From contig NC_091246.1 of NCBI RefSeq assembly GCF_042477335.2, positions 106,793,001-106,857,000 on the forward strand: a stretch of 64,000 bases of DNA. The letters are read 5' to 3'. This document shows, piece after piece, positions 21,478 through 32,727 of this stretch (the stretch's first letter is position 1; each line of letters starts with the position of its first letter). The position numbers were made by a program, and so were the translations under genes. The DNA comes from Ovis canadensis (lineage: Eukaryota; Chordata; Mammalia; Artiodactyla; Bovidae). Below the pieces are notes generated by a model that was given only the letters and a program-made list of their open reading frames with translations, was not told where the DNA came from and searched no databases.

Positions 21478-22106
21478 ATTCAGTCAGTTCAGCCGCTCAG
21501 TCGTGTCCAACTCCTTGCAACTCCATAACTGCATGAGGCTAGGCTTCCCTGTCCATCACCACCTCCTGGAGCCTGCTCAAACTCATGTCCATCCAGTCGG
21601 TAATGTCATCCAACCATCATATCCTCTGTTGTCCCTTTCTCCTCCTGCCTTCAATCTTGCCCAGCAACAGGGTCTTTTCCAATGAGTCAGTTCTTCACAT
21701 CAGGTGGCCAAAGTATTGGAGCTTCAGCTTCAGCATCAGTCCTTCCAGGGAATTTTCAGGGTTGATTTTTCTTTAGGATTGATTGGTTTGATCTCCTTGC
21801 TGTCCAAGGAACTTTCAAGAGTTTATCCAACACTGCAGTTCAAAAGCACCCATTTTTCAGTGCTCAGCTTTCTTTATGGTCCCACTCTCACATCCATACA
21901 TGACTACTAGAGAAACCATAACATTGACTAGATGGACCTTTGTTGGCAAAATAATGTCTCTGCTTTTTAATATGCTGTCTAGGTTTGTCACAGCTTTTCT
22001 TCCAAGGAGCAAGTGTCTTTTCATTTCATGGCTGCAGTCACCATCTGCAGTTGCAACCCAAGAAAATAAAGTCTGTCACTGTTTCCATTGTTTCCCCATC
22101 TATTTG
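21478..22106 (-). mobile_element. BovB LINE, 3' part (split)
   Basis: Antisense BovB running from its 3' tail up to 'cccatctatttgcc', where the insertion at 22107 interrupts it. The matching upstream part is 22686-23540. Confidence 0.9.
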
Positions 22107-22176
22107 CCTGCCGTCAATGGGTCACACAGAGTTGGACATGACTGAAGCGACTTAGCAGCAGCAGCAGCAGCAGCAG
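22107..22176 (+). mobile_element. BOV-A2 SINE 3' tail fragment fused to BovB
   Basis: Only the last ~70 bp of BOV-A2 is present: 'ctgccgtcaatgggtcacac' followed by 'gactgaagcgacttagcagc' and (CAG)n. It is directly followed by BovB on the same strand, with no duplication between them. Confidence 0.85.
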
Positions 22177-22685
22177 ATAGCATATTGAAAAGCAGAGACA
22201 TTACTTTGCCAACAAAGGTCTGTCTAGTCAAGGCTATGGTTTTTCCTGTGGTCATATATGGACGTGACAGTTGGCCTGTGAAGAAAGCTGGGCACCGAAG
22301 AACTGATGCTATTGAACTGTGGTGTTGGAGAAGACTCTTGAGAGTCCCTTGGACTGCAAGGAGATCCAACCAGTCCATTCTAAAGGAGATTAGCCCTGGG
22401 TGTTCCTTGGAAGGAATGATGCTGAAGCTGAAACTCCAGTATTTTGGCCACCTCATGCGAAAAGTTGACTCATTGGAAAAGACTCTGATGCTGGAGGGGA
22501 TTGGGGGCAGGAAGAAAAGGGGACGACAGAGGATGAGATGACTGGATGGCATCACCGACTCGATAGACGTGAGTTTGAGTGAACTCCAGGAGTTGCTGAT
22601 GGACGGAGGCCTGACATGCTGCGACTCATGGGGTCGCAAAGAGTCGGACATGACTGAGCGACTGAACTGAACTGAACTGAACTGA
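22177..22685 (+). mobile_element. BovB LINE 3' part, inserted in an antisense BovB
   Basis: Sense BovB from 'tagcatattgaaaagcagag' to its own ctgaactgaactgaactgaa tail. Because it has a complete tail it is a separate insertion, not an inversion of the surrounding copy. The 280-codon minus-strand ORF at 22100-22942 merely runs through these joins. Confidence 0.9.
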
Positions 22686-23540
22686 ATGGGACCAGATGCT
22701 ATGATCTTCATTTTTTGAATGTTGAGTTTTAAGCCAGTTTTTTCACTCTCCTCTTTCACTTTCATCAAGAGGCTCTTCAGTTCCTCTTTGCTTTCTGCCA
22801 CTAGGGTAGTGTCATCTGCATATCTGAAGTTATTGCTATTTCTCCTTGCAGTCTTGATTCCAGCTTGTGCTTCATTGCCTGGCATTTCACATGATGTACT
22901 CTGTATATAAATAAGCAGGGTGACAATATACAGCCTTGACATAAACCTTTCCCAATTTGTAATCAGTCTGTTGTTCTGGTTCTAAGTGTTGCTTCTTGAC
23001 TCACGTACAGGTTTCTCAGGAAGCAGGTAAGGTGGTCTGGTATTCCCATCTCTTTCAGAGTTTTCCACAGTTTGTTGTGATCCACACAGTTAAAGGCTTT
23101 AGCTTAGTCAGTGGAGCAGAAGTAGGTGTTTTTCTGGAATTCTCTTGCTTTTTCTGTGATCCAACAGATGCTGGCAATTTGATCTCTGGTTCCTCTGCCT
23201 TTCTAAATCCAGCTTGAACATCTGAAAGTTCTCAGTTCACGTACTGTTGAAGCCTGGCTTGAAGAATTTTGAGCATTACTTTGCTAGCATGTGATAGGTG
23301 TGCAGTGGTACAGTAGTTTGAAAATTCTTTGACATTGCCTTTTTTGGGGATTGGAATGAAAGCTGACCTTTTCCAGTCCTTGGCCACTTCTGAGTTTTCC
23401 AAATTTGTTGGCATATTAAGTGGAGAACATCATCATCTTTTAGGATGTGAAATAGCTCAACTGGAGTTCCATCACCTCCACTAGCTTTATTTGTAGTAAT
23501 GCTTCCAAGGGCCACTTGACTTTGCACACCAGGATGTCTG
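22686..23540 (-). mobile_element. BovB LINE, upstream part (split)
   Basis: Antisense RT sequence resumes at 'tgggaccagatgctatgatc', close to where it stopped at 22106. It includes the NFRYADDTTL motif near 22815-22845 (minus strand) and several frameshifts. Confidence 0.9.
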
Positions 23541-23745
23541 ACAAGTGGCAACTTGCTGTGTGACACAAGGAGCTCAACCCAGTGCTCTTTGACAACCAAG
23601 AGAGGTGGGATGCCGTGGGAGATGGGAGAGGGCTTCAGGAGGGAGGGGAAGTATGTACACGTGTGGCTGATTCATGTTGATGTATGGCAGAAAGTAACAC
23701 AATATTGTAAAGCGACTATTCTTAAATATTTAAAAAGAAATAGTA
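23541..23745 (+). mobile_element. L1 3' end, right part (split by BovB)
   Basis: Continues the L1 of 21215-21477: 'cttgctgtgtgacacaagga', 'ctgattcatgttgatgtatg' and 'aatattgtaaagcgactatt', closing with an A-rich end. Confidence 0.8.
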
Positions 23746-24254
23746 CAGGTGTTTTTGCATTTGAGAAGATGATTTTGAGGTGACTTCAGAATGGAATAGA
23801 TAAAAGTTGACCTGAAAGCCTGGGTAACTAAGTGGGAAACCTAAGTGGGAAAACTCCATAGGATAGATGATAGCAAACTCAGTACGTCCAGTAACCATGG
23901 AGATGAAGATATAAACACAGACAGGGCACAGTTAGGAATCAGAATAGTGGTGCCATGTGGGAAGTGAGCTGTGACAAGGGGGACAACTCAAAATTTTAAG
24001 ACCACTAAGTTAAAGAAAGCATCCACAGCATCATTAAAATGCAACAGTATTATTAGCAACCTTGAACCAGAATCACTTTTTTTTTTGACACATTTTGAAG
24101 TTATTTCCTTCGCAGCCACCTGAGGCAGGGCTCAAATATCAAATCTGTTTTTAATAAACAGAGAAATTGACACATCTGTGATAAAAGCATGGCAGGTCAG
24201 GAATAAAACTCTCAGTCTCATCACTCCCATCCTGGAGAGTTTTTCTAACTCTCC
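23746..24254. other. Intergenic sequence
   Basis: No recognised element or gene. Confidence 0.5.
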
Positions 24255-24494
24255 TGTGTGTATGTGTGTGCGTGTGCATGTGTGTGCACCAGCGCGTGCC
24301 CAGTTGTGCCCAGCTCTTTAGCCACTCCATGGACTGTAGCCTGCCAGGCTTCTCTGTCAATGGGATTTTATAGGCAAGAAAACTGGAGTGGGTTGCCATT
24401 TCTTCCTGCAGGGGATCTTCCTGACCCAAAGATCAAAACCTCATCTCCAGTTTTGTAGCAGATTCTTTACTGCTGAGCCATCAGGGAAGTCCTT
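24255..24494 (-). mobile_element. Bov-tA SINE with (TG)n tail
   Basis: The body 'ccatggactgtagcctgcca' and the reversed head 'tgctgagccatcagggaagt' are clear. The left end carries an imperfect TG/TGCG tract at 24255-24288, where the SINE tail has become a microsatellite. Confidence 0.85.
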
Positions 24495-24734
24495 TGTCTC
24501 TTGTAGTTAGTATTGTTAGAGATGAGAGTGTCTCTAGTCTGTGTTTCACAAACTACATTTCTGCACAAGAGATTCTAGGGAAAAACATGAGTTCACCCTC
24601 TTGGTTTCAAGAGAAAAAAATTATAAGGACACTAAGATGTATTTCATAACTTATGGGCAGCTGATGATAGGAGCACTTGGGATCAAGACCTCAAAGTATT
24701 AGCACTGCCCTTTTTCCTCATCTATTTGAATCTT

Positions 24735-24754
24735 CTTTCTCTCTCTCTCTCTCT
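24735..24754. repeat. (CT)n microsatellite
   Basis: About ten CT units within 'tctttctctctctctctctc'. Confidence 0.9.
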
Positions 24755-24890
24755 GAAGATTTGCTTTTATGAATGTCAGGCTTCAGTTTCTCTGAGAGCA
24801 CTAATTTTTTTTTTTTAAAGAAAGAACAAATAGTAACTATTGGGATTCTCTTAAATTGATATTTAATTTATTAAAGTAAAAAATCCTAGG

Positions 24891-25005
24891 GAAATTCCCT
24901 GGCAGTCCAGTGGTTAAGACTCTGTGCTTCTAATGCAGATGGTGGGGGCTTGATCCCTGGTTGGGGAAATAAGATCCTACAAGCTTGTGGTGCTGCCCCC
25001 AAAAA
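24891..25005 (+). mobile_element. CHR-type SINE
   Basis: Head 'gaaattccctggcagtccag', box-B-like 'gcttgatccctggtt', then 'ggggaaataagatcc' and an A-rich end. Confidence 0.75.
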
Positions 25006-25207
25006 AGTAAATATTCTAAAATTTAGTTTCCCTTAGGCTCTTAATCTTATTGTTTATAGATAGATAGACATAGAGAAATAGATATATAGATAAACATCAT
25101 AAATTTGTATTTATACCTTCAGAAGTTAACAATGGCTTTCAAACTGGCCTTTGATTGATGTTTGGATCCCTCAAGTTACAGAACTCACTAAACAAGGTTT
25201 CTTACAA

Positions 25208-26139
25208 ATTCAGTTCAGTTCAGTTCAGTTCAGTTGCTCAGTCGTGTCTGACTCTTTGTGACTCTGTGGATTCCAGCATGCCAGGCCTCCCTGTCCATCA
25301 CCAATTCCCAGAGTTTACTCAAACTCATGTCCATTGAGTCGGTGATGCCATCCAACCATCTCATCCTCTGTCATTCCCTTCTCCTCTTGCTTTCAATCTT
25401 TCTCAGCATCAGAATCTTTTCCAATGAGTCCATTCTTTGCGTCAGGTGGCCAAAGTATTGGAGCTTCAGCTTCAGCACTGGTCCTTACAATGAATATTCA
25501 GGAATGATTTCCTTTAGGATGGACTGGTTGGATCTCCTTGCAGTCCAAGGGACTCTCAAGAGTCTTCTCCAGTACTACAGTTCAAAAGCAACAATTCTTC
25601 AGTGCTCAGCTCTCTTTATATTCCAACTCTCACATCCATACATGACTAGTGGGGAAGCCATAGCTTTGACTAAATGGACCTTTGTCAGCAAAGTAATGTC
25701 TCTGCTTTTCAATATGCTGTCTTGGTTAGTCATAACTTTTCTTCCAAAGAGCAAATGTCTTTTAATTTCATAGCTGAAGTCACCATCTGCAGTGATTTTG
25801 GAGCCCCCAAAAGAAAGTCTCTCACAGTGTCCCCATCTATTTGCCATGAAGTGATGAGACTGGATGCCATGATCTTCGTTTTCTGAATGTTGAGTTTTAA
25901 GCCAACTTTTTCACTCTCTTCTTTCACTTTCATAAAGAGACTCTTTAGTTCTTCACTTTCCACCATAAGGGTGGTGTTATCTGCATATCTGAGGTTATTG
26001 ATATTTCTCCCAGCAATCTTGATTCCAGCTTGTGCTTCATCCAGCCCAGAATTTCTCATGATGTACTCTGAATATAAGTTAAATAAGCAGGATGAACATA
26101 TACAGCCTTGATGTACTTCTTTCCTGATTTGCAACCAGG
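25208..26139 (-). mobile_element. BovB LINE, ~930 bp
   Basis: Antisense copy with a five-unit ttcag tail at 25208-25233. On the minus strand the RT signatures NLRYADN (YADN where intact copies read YADD) and LNIQKTKIMAS are visible in the frame 25730-26134. The catalytic box has therefore lost its second Asp. Confidence 0.9.
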
Positions 26140-26376
26140 TGCCTTTATCATTTTAGACAACATTCATAAGATTGGGGTATTTGTTGCCTAATCCGACCTG
26201 ACTTGACAAGTAAAATTTCCTCCAGGTACTTTCTCAAAAAGTACTTTAGTACTTTAAACTACTTTAAACTACTTTAGTAAACCCAATACTATATCAAACT
26301 CATAAATATGACAAACCTGAAATTCCCTCAAGAATTTCAGAAGTCATTAAAGTTTTAGAAAAAAAGCCTTTCCTAT

Positions 26377-26893
26377 TGTAAGGTTGCTGCTGAACCACGA
26401 AAGACACCAGGATTCTTGGCCTCCGGAGGAGAAGAATTCAATCCGGGGCCAGAGATGAGGCTTGATCACTCAGAGCTTTTGTGTAATAAAGTTTTATTAA
26501 AGTATAAAGGAGATAGAGAAAGCTTCTGACATAGACATCAGGAGAGGGCAGAAAGAGTATCCCCTCACTAGTGTGAGCAATGGAGTTATATACTTTTTAA
26601 TTACTTATTACAGTGAATCAAAAAAATGTCTGGAGGTTGTAAAGACCTCACTAGACCCACTCCCATAATTTACTTTTTAAGATAACAGGATTAACCAGAA
26701 GGTTTTTTTCCAGAGACTGTCCTCAAGAAGGATACATTATTGTTAAATAATCCTAAGGAATGTAGAGGGGAAAAAAACATTTGTCCTTTCTTCCTCCTTA
26801 AGAATTTCAGACCCATCTCTCCTTGGGGACCCCTGGACTTCTTATCAACCTGCCTAGGAATTGACTCTCTCACTATTTGGCCACATACACCAC
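26377..26893 (-). mobile_element. Ruminant endogenous-retrovirus LTR, probably solo
   Basis: On the minus strand a TATA-like 'cctttatact' lies just before AATAAA (plus-strand tttatt at 26493-26498). The R/U5-like stretch that follows ends in CA at 26377-26378 (TG on the plus strand). No primer-binding site or coding region adjoins it. The right boundary is uncertain. Confidence 0.55.
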
Positions 26894-26935
26894 AAGTTCA
26901 AATCAATTCTTTAATTGTAATTTTAAAGTTGACAC

Positions 26936-27014
26936 AAGGGGGACAGAAAGGTGGGATAAACTGACAGAATAGTACTGACATATGTTCACTACCATGTGTA
27001 AAATAGATAACTAG
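26936..27014 (+). mobile_element. L1 3' region fragment
   Basis: 'gttcactaccatgtgtaaaa' and 'tagataactagtgg' parallel 47065-47095 of the long L1. It is cut off by BovB. Confidence 0.55.
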
Positions 27015-27325
27015 TGGTGAACTTGACTGTATAGATCACAACAAACTGTGGAAAACTCTTAAAGAGATGGGGATACCAGACCACCTTATGTGCCTCCTAA
27101 GAAACCTGTATATAAGTCAAGAAGCAATAGTTAGAACCAGACATGGAACAACAGACTGGTTCCAAACTGGGAAAGGAGTACATCAAGGCTGTATATCACC
27201 ATCCTGTTTAACTTATATGCAGAGTACATCATGCGAAATGTTGGGCTGGAAGAAGCACAAGCTGGAATCAAGACTGAAAAGAGAAATATCAATAACCTCA
27301 GATATGCAGATAACATCACCCTCCT
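27015..27325 (+). mobile_element. BovB RT fragment joined to Bov-tA
   Basis: RT coding sequence from 'gactgtatagatcacaacaa' to 'cagatatgcagataacatca'. The frame 27067-27327 reads MGIPDHLMCLLRNLYISQEA. It stops in the YADD box and Bov-tA sequence follows at once. Confidence 0.85.
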
Positions 27326-27497
27326 GACAATGCAGGAGACTCGGGTTTGATCCCTGGGTCAAGAAGATCCCCTGGAGAAGGGAATGGCTACCCACTCCAG
27401 TATTCTTGCTCGGAGAATTAAATGAACAGAAGAGCCTTGTGGGTTACAGTCTATGGGATCTCAAAGAGTCAGACATGACTGAGGGACGAACACTAGA
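27326..27497 (+). mobile_element. Bov-tA SINE lacking its first ~35 bp
   Basis: Begins at 'gacaatgcaggagactcggg' (box B region) and runs to 'agacatgactgagggacgaa'. The start of the tRNA-like head is missing where BovB abuts. Confidence 0.85.
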
Positions 27498-28854
27498 ATT
27501 TTTTCCCTTTTGGCAAGTTGCACTCAGATTCTCCTTACAAAAGCGCATCCCATAATGTGCCAACCACCATGAGCTCCAGATGGATTGACTCCATCCCAGC
27601 TCCAAGCTATATTATTTTTCCTCACTTAAAACAAAGATTAGTTCAATAGAACCTTTCACCCAAACCTCAATCAATCAGCATTTGGTTTCTTCCTGGCCAC
27701 AGCGATTGGCCCAATCACAGTAAATCACAAGACTTTTATTAAATGGTTATAGAAAGTGACACTCTCTCCTTGGCTATGAAACAAGTATACATGTTACCCT
27801 GGTTGCTATTGGCAGCCATTTTGAGAACGTGATGAGAACCAGAGTGAGAATGAGGTGAAGCCAGAACGCAGAAGAGGGCATAGCCAAAGAAATCACAAAA
27901 AAACTGGGAGACTGCCTCAATCAAAACATGCCCAGACTTTTCAGACATGGGAGCCAGTATATCTGGTTTATAATTTATGCTAATTTGTGTTCGAGGTCTG
28001 TTATTTAAAACCAAAAACATCCCAACTAATATATAAATCATCTGGGAAGGTGAATTTATCTAGGGAGTGAACACTAGACTGTAGCAAAGGTTAAATGAAT
28101 CACTACTGTTTATTTTCACTCACTATAAGATTTCATGGATTCAAAGCATTTCCTGGAAAAAAAAACAAGTACTAAGTTTACCAGAACCAAGCACTCCTTT
28201 AAGAATATATACATGGTCATCAATTCAAGTGCTTTTTAAATAAATGTTGGATGCCAACTTTGAAAGTTCTGTTTGAAAAACATGCCCAGAAAGGTGAATG
28301 AGCCATTGGGAGATTGCTTAATCTAAAATGTTTTCTCTACTAACCAGTTACTCTATTATATAAAATGCCCAACATTAGTCATGCTTACAAGATAAAGGTT
28401 TGAAAGATCTTATTATTCGAAATTATAATCTTAGATGGGCAAAGAAAGAGCAATTATTTATTACTTAACAACTCAGCAGGCACTAGTTTATCAGAAGCTT
28501 GAGCAGAGAAACAACCCTCAGGAAATAGAATACAAACATTATTAAGTGGAGGAATGGGGTGGAAGAGAGTTCTGGATCATTCTTCACTAAAGAGGAAGGC
28601 AAATCTCAGTGGAGACCAGATCATAAGGTAGGGATGAGAAAAGAGTAGTAAAGAGACAGAAGATTATTCAAAAACCTAAGCTCACTTTCTGTTCTTTTCT
28701 CAAGAGCCAGTCTATGTAGAGAACATTTATAAATTATATCTTAATATTTGGACTATGCATGACTATATCTGAATATGAACCTTGAAACCAACAATTGGCA
28801 AAGTCCTAAGAACTTGTCCTTGAACTAGAAGAGGGTTCAAGCTAGAAATCTACT
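27498..28854. other. Intergenic sequence
   Basis: No recognised gene or repeat. The 100-codon ORF at 27739-28041 (minus) has no family features that I recognise. Confidence 0.45.
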
Positions 28855-29161
28855 GTGAGCAAACTGAATAGATGCCACATTCTAAACCTTAGGATTTACC
28901 TTCCTCCTCCCTCTCTCCACCCCCTCACTTCACGGATCCTGCCAGTCAGTGATTTTCTTGGCAGTGTGTCTTTACAAGATATTTACATGATTTCTCTGCT
29001 GCACTTTCCATCCAAACTGGAAAGGAACCAGTTTTATGACAAACTTCTACTTGTCTCACTGGAAAAAAGGCAATGATTAACTACTAGAATTGCATCCAGA
29101 CATAGCTAAAAGCTGGTTCAGCTTTCATTCAATAAACTTTGCTTTTTCAAAAAAAAAAAAA
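28855..29161 (+). other. Sequence ending in AATAAA plus poly(A), source unknown
   Basis: 'ttcaataaactttgcttttt' is followed by an A13 run at 29149-29161. An AATAAA placed about 15 bp before a pure A run looks like the 3' end of a retrocopied transcript. I did not find flanking duplications and do not recognise the source. Confidence 0.3.
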
Positions 29162-29387
29162 ATGGGGTCCTTCTTTTTCTTTCCATTTGTTATCTATTCA
29201 CTCCATCTTTAACTGCCTTTTCCCTAACATATCAGATGAAAGGTCATTTGATTTAAGGGAGGTGTCCAAATACTTATGGAGTGGCTTGAAGGAGTAATGT
29301 CTATATGATCAGTTTGGGAAGAATATATTTTTTTTTACCCTACAGAAAAAATAAGACCTTAAAAATATGTTTTAATTTCTTTTTAAC

Positions 29388-29459
29388 CAAAAGAGAGAGA
29401 GAAAGACAGAGACACTCACACACATACACACACACACACACACAGACACACACACACAG
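29388..29459. repeat. (GA)n then (CA)n microsatellite
   Basis: A short GA run at 29390-29402 passes into an interrupted CA run at 29416-29458. Confidence 0.9.
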
Positions 29460-30049
29460 GTATTATATTAAGGTATAAAACTACAACCTGACCACCTGGT
29501 ATTGAATTAATATTTTATAAAGGAAAAAACTGATAATACTAATAAAATTCTCTGGTGTGTAAAATTTCAAATTAAGAGAAACTAATGTCATGTACAAAGT
29601 GAAAACTTCTGTCCTGTATATCTGGTTTATGGTTTGCTTTCGGGTAAAAAGGAGCACCATTCAAGCCTCATGGTACCAATTTACCAGTAAATTACTGTCA
29701 TATCCTATTATTTTTGAGATTCTGACCTTTCATTTTGTTTAATCAGGAAATATTTAAAATTACAGTGCTTAGGTTCAGCTTCTAGGTTTCACAGCAGCTC
29801 TTTTGCCAGCAGTCTGTCCTCCTCCATAGGGTTTCTGGTAGAAGCTGTCTATGCCTGGTAGAATATCAAAGTTTTATCAAACCATATGATCCACAAAGTC
29901 TTAATTTTTCCTCATTACTCCTCAACCCACACACCCAGTTCCACCCTAGAAATTAGTAATGCAATCCAGAAGGGAACTTTGGAGTTGCTAAATCAAGTAC
30001 AGTCTAGCAGAGAATCCTAGACTCAGTAGAAAGATCTATTTAAATGGGT

Positions 30050-30285
30050 TGGTTGTTGTTCGGTCCTAAGTCAGGTCTGAATCTTTGCTACACCATAGAT
30101 GGCAGCACACCAGGCTCCCCTGTCCTTTACTATTTCCGAGTTTGTTCAAACTTAGGTCCATTGAATTGGTGGTGCCATCCAAACATTTCATCCTCTGTTG
30201 CCCTCTTCTCCCCCTGCCTTCAATCTTTCCCAGCACAAGGGTCTTTTCCAGTGAATTGTTTCTTTGCCTCAAGTGGTCAAATTAA
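30050..30285 (-). mobile_element. Old BovB 3' fragment
   Basis: Antisense text 'ccattgaattggtggtgcca', 'catttcatcctctgttgccc' and 'tttcccagcacaagggtctt' corresponds to the BovB 3' end but is more diverged than the other copies. Confidence 0.75.
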
Positions 30286-31759
30286 ATGGATTTATAAATC
30301 TCTAAAAAAAAATTCTAACTGTGGTGCTGAAAAATGAAAATTAGTGAAGTCCATTAGCACACCATTCTCACGATGGCCATCATGATCAGTTGATAATATA
30401 ATTTATTCTCATAGCCAAAGAGTCTGAATCCAACTTCTAAAAAATACATGAAATACTTATCAGAAGGAATTTGAAATAATGGCAAAAGGCAAACTTGGGA
30501 GCTTAGTTTGTATTTTCCTCTGAAAATGTCTGCCTTAATGATAGAAGTTCTGATTGTGTAAATCCCAGCCTTAGATGTGACATTTGCTAAAATCTTAGGT
30601 AAAGTCTTCAGTATGACGTCTAACCTTCAGTATACTGGCATATTTCCTAGAGGGGAAAAACAAAACAAATGAAACTACAGAAGTCATGAGATTCTATATA
30701 GAGAAAATACTGAATATGTCTATATTAAAAAAAAAATTTATTATTCTTACCTTTCTAGCTACCCAAACATCAGAAGACAACTTCTAAGTCTTAAAAAGAA
30801 TCTATAAATAATAAACATAGTTCAGTGGCAAACTTTAGATTTTGAATATCTAAATGCTCCTATATTTTCCTATCGTGTTATTCTTGGATAATCCAGGGCC
30901 CCACCTTCTTCTACTTCTCCTCTGGCCTTCTCACACATTTGCAAGGAAATGGACCAAAACATTCATTAAATACTGGGAAAATTAAGCTCCAGAGGAAATA
31001 TTTTAGGGCTATAGCAATGGGCTTTATTTTCTTATTCTAAGTACAATAATGATAATATCTTGTGTTTAAAATGTCTTTCTTTGAAAGCATTTGAGCATGT
31101 TGTTTTTGTTTGTGCTGTTAATAGGTTACCCAGTGTTCCCATGACATACTTTAAGCCACTTTAAGCCCTCACTGGTAGAGGGTTAGAAATTAGAAGTTTA
31201 GAGTCTCAGCCTCCCCAATGCAGGTCTAAAGTTCTTCTCTTTTATATGTTAGTTACATATTGGCTAATTCATAAGGGACAGGGACAGACTCCAAAGGCTT
31301 CTGAGTAACAGCAGAAGGTCACACCAATTAAGGTTACTTTTTTTCCCTTTGGGTATGAGCTCTGTTCTTTTGTGACAGAACTAATTTTGATTTTTAAAAT
31401 CAACCCCTTGCTTTTTCCTGAATAATCATTATCTAAAGAAAGAACTGTCTGAGCTGTTACCTTCGGGTCTAACTTCAGGTCTGCCACATGCCAAATAAAT
31501 CTTAGCACATTTCTTCCTGCACAGATCAGAAAGAGGACCTTAACATCATCCAAGCCAGGAAGCCAGGTCTGATTAGCCATAAATGGAAGAATCTCCATTT
31601 ACTAACTCCATTTACTAAGAATCTCCATTTACTAAGTAACTAACTTCTTTCTACTTTAATTTTTTTTAAATAGAAAATTGGGTTAACAGAATTAATAGTA
31701 ATTATATCACTGGATTCCTGTGAGTTTTAAAGAGAAATTATGTATTTAATATATCATAT
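30286..31759. other. Intergenic sequence
   Basis: No recognised element. A short direct repeat, 'tctccatttacta' at about 31592 and 31621, is the only structure noted. The ORF at 31269-31598 (minus, 109 codons) has no recognisable features. Confidence 0.45.
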
Positions 31760-31921
31760 ATGAAAGTGAAATTGCTAGTCACCTAAGTCGTGTCTGACTC
31801 TGCAACCCTGTGAAATGTAGCTTGCCAGGCTCCTCTGGCCATGGAATTCTGCAAACAAAAATATTGGCGTGGGTAGCCATTCCCTTCTCCAGGGGATCTT
31901 CCTGACACAGGGATTGAGCCT
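31760..31921 (-). mobile_element. Bov-tA SINE, left part (split by BOV-A2)
   Basis: Runs from 'gaaagtgaaattgctagtca' to 'gggattgagcct' at 31910-31921, where BOV-A2 has inserted. The rest lies at 32201-32265. Confidence 0.9.
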
Positions 31922-32200
31922 GCTGCTGCTATTGCTGCTAAGTCGCTTCAGTCGTGTCCAACTCTGTGCGACCCCATACACGGCAGCCCACCAGGCTCCC
32001 CCGTCCCTGGGATTCTCCAGGCAAGAACACTGGAGTGGGTTGCCATTTCCTTCTCCAATGCATGAAGGTGAAAAGTGAAAGTGAAGTTACTCAGTCATGT
32101 CCAATTCTTCGCGACCCCATGGACTGTAGCCCACCAGGCTCCTCCGTCCATGGGATTTTCCAGGCAAGAGTACTGGAGTGGGGTGCCATTGCCTTCTCCG
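31922..32200 (-). mobile_element. BOV-A2 SINE nested in Bov-tA, exact TSD
   Basis: 279-bp dimer flanked by perfect 12-bp duplications, gggattgagcct, at 31910-31921 and 32201-32212. These lie inside the older Bov-tA. Confidence 0.95.
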
Positions 32201-32265
32201 GGGATTGAGCCTAGGTCTCCCATATTCCAGGCAGATTCTTTACCATTTGAGCCACTAAGGAAGCC
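32201..32265 (-). mobile_element. Bov-tA SINE, right part
   Basis: Resumes after the duplication and ends with the reversed head 'tttgagccactaaggaagcc'. Confidence 0.9.
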
Positions 32266-32727
32266 TAATAGATTACCTATAATTACCTATAAATGTGTTA
32301 AGTAAGTTCTTGAGTAATTTTATTTTATTGTGTGAATTGTATCAAAATTTTTATCTTTACTCGATTAGTAAGTATCCCAACAGGTCCAATATTGAGCTCA
32401 GAAACACCAGCTGACCAGAAGGTTAAGGTCTGTCAAGGCCTCAGTGCAGCCTGCACAGTTTTACTTCCACCTGCACCCCAACCCTCCCAAAAAATGACTA
32501 GGAAAATTCAGTAGGGTTGCTTTGGTCATCCAAGCACAATTACTCAAAGCTGAAATTATTTGAATAGCTTGGTTGTTCCTGAATCTAAATATATATAAAT
32601 TGTTTTAAAACTCATTCATGAATTTTTCAATTGAATTCTCAGAATATTCAGCACTTTTCAAAATATTGATGTTTATGGATTGGGTGAATATATACATGAA
32701 TATATATATAATATGTGTATATGTACT

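Noticed and set aside
22107-22685. 5' inversion (twin priming) of the surrounding BovB as the explanation
   Set aside because: The inner sense copy has its own complete 3' tail and covers part of the same BovB region as the outer copy, which an inversion of one element cannot give.
22100-22942. 280-codon minus-strand ORF, the longest in the window
   Set aside because: It runs from BovB RT (NFRYADDTTLV) through antisense BovB and into the CAG tail of BOV-A2 (poly-Ala). It is a chance fusion across nested elements, not a gene.
31269-31598. 109-codon minus-strand ORF in unannotated sequence
   Set aside because: No recognised motif, no splice context and no composition signal. Chance ORFs of this size are expected in 64 kb.
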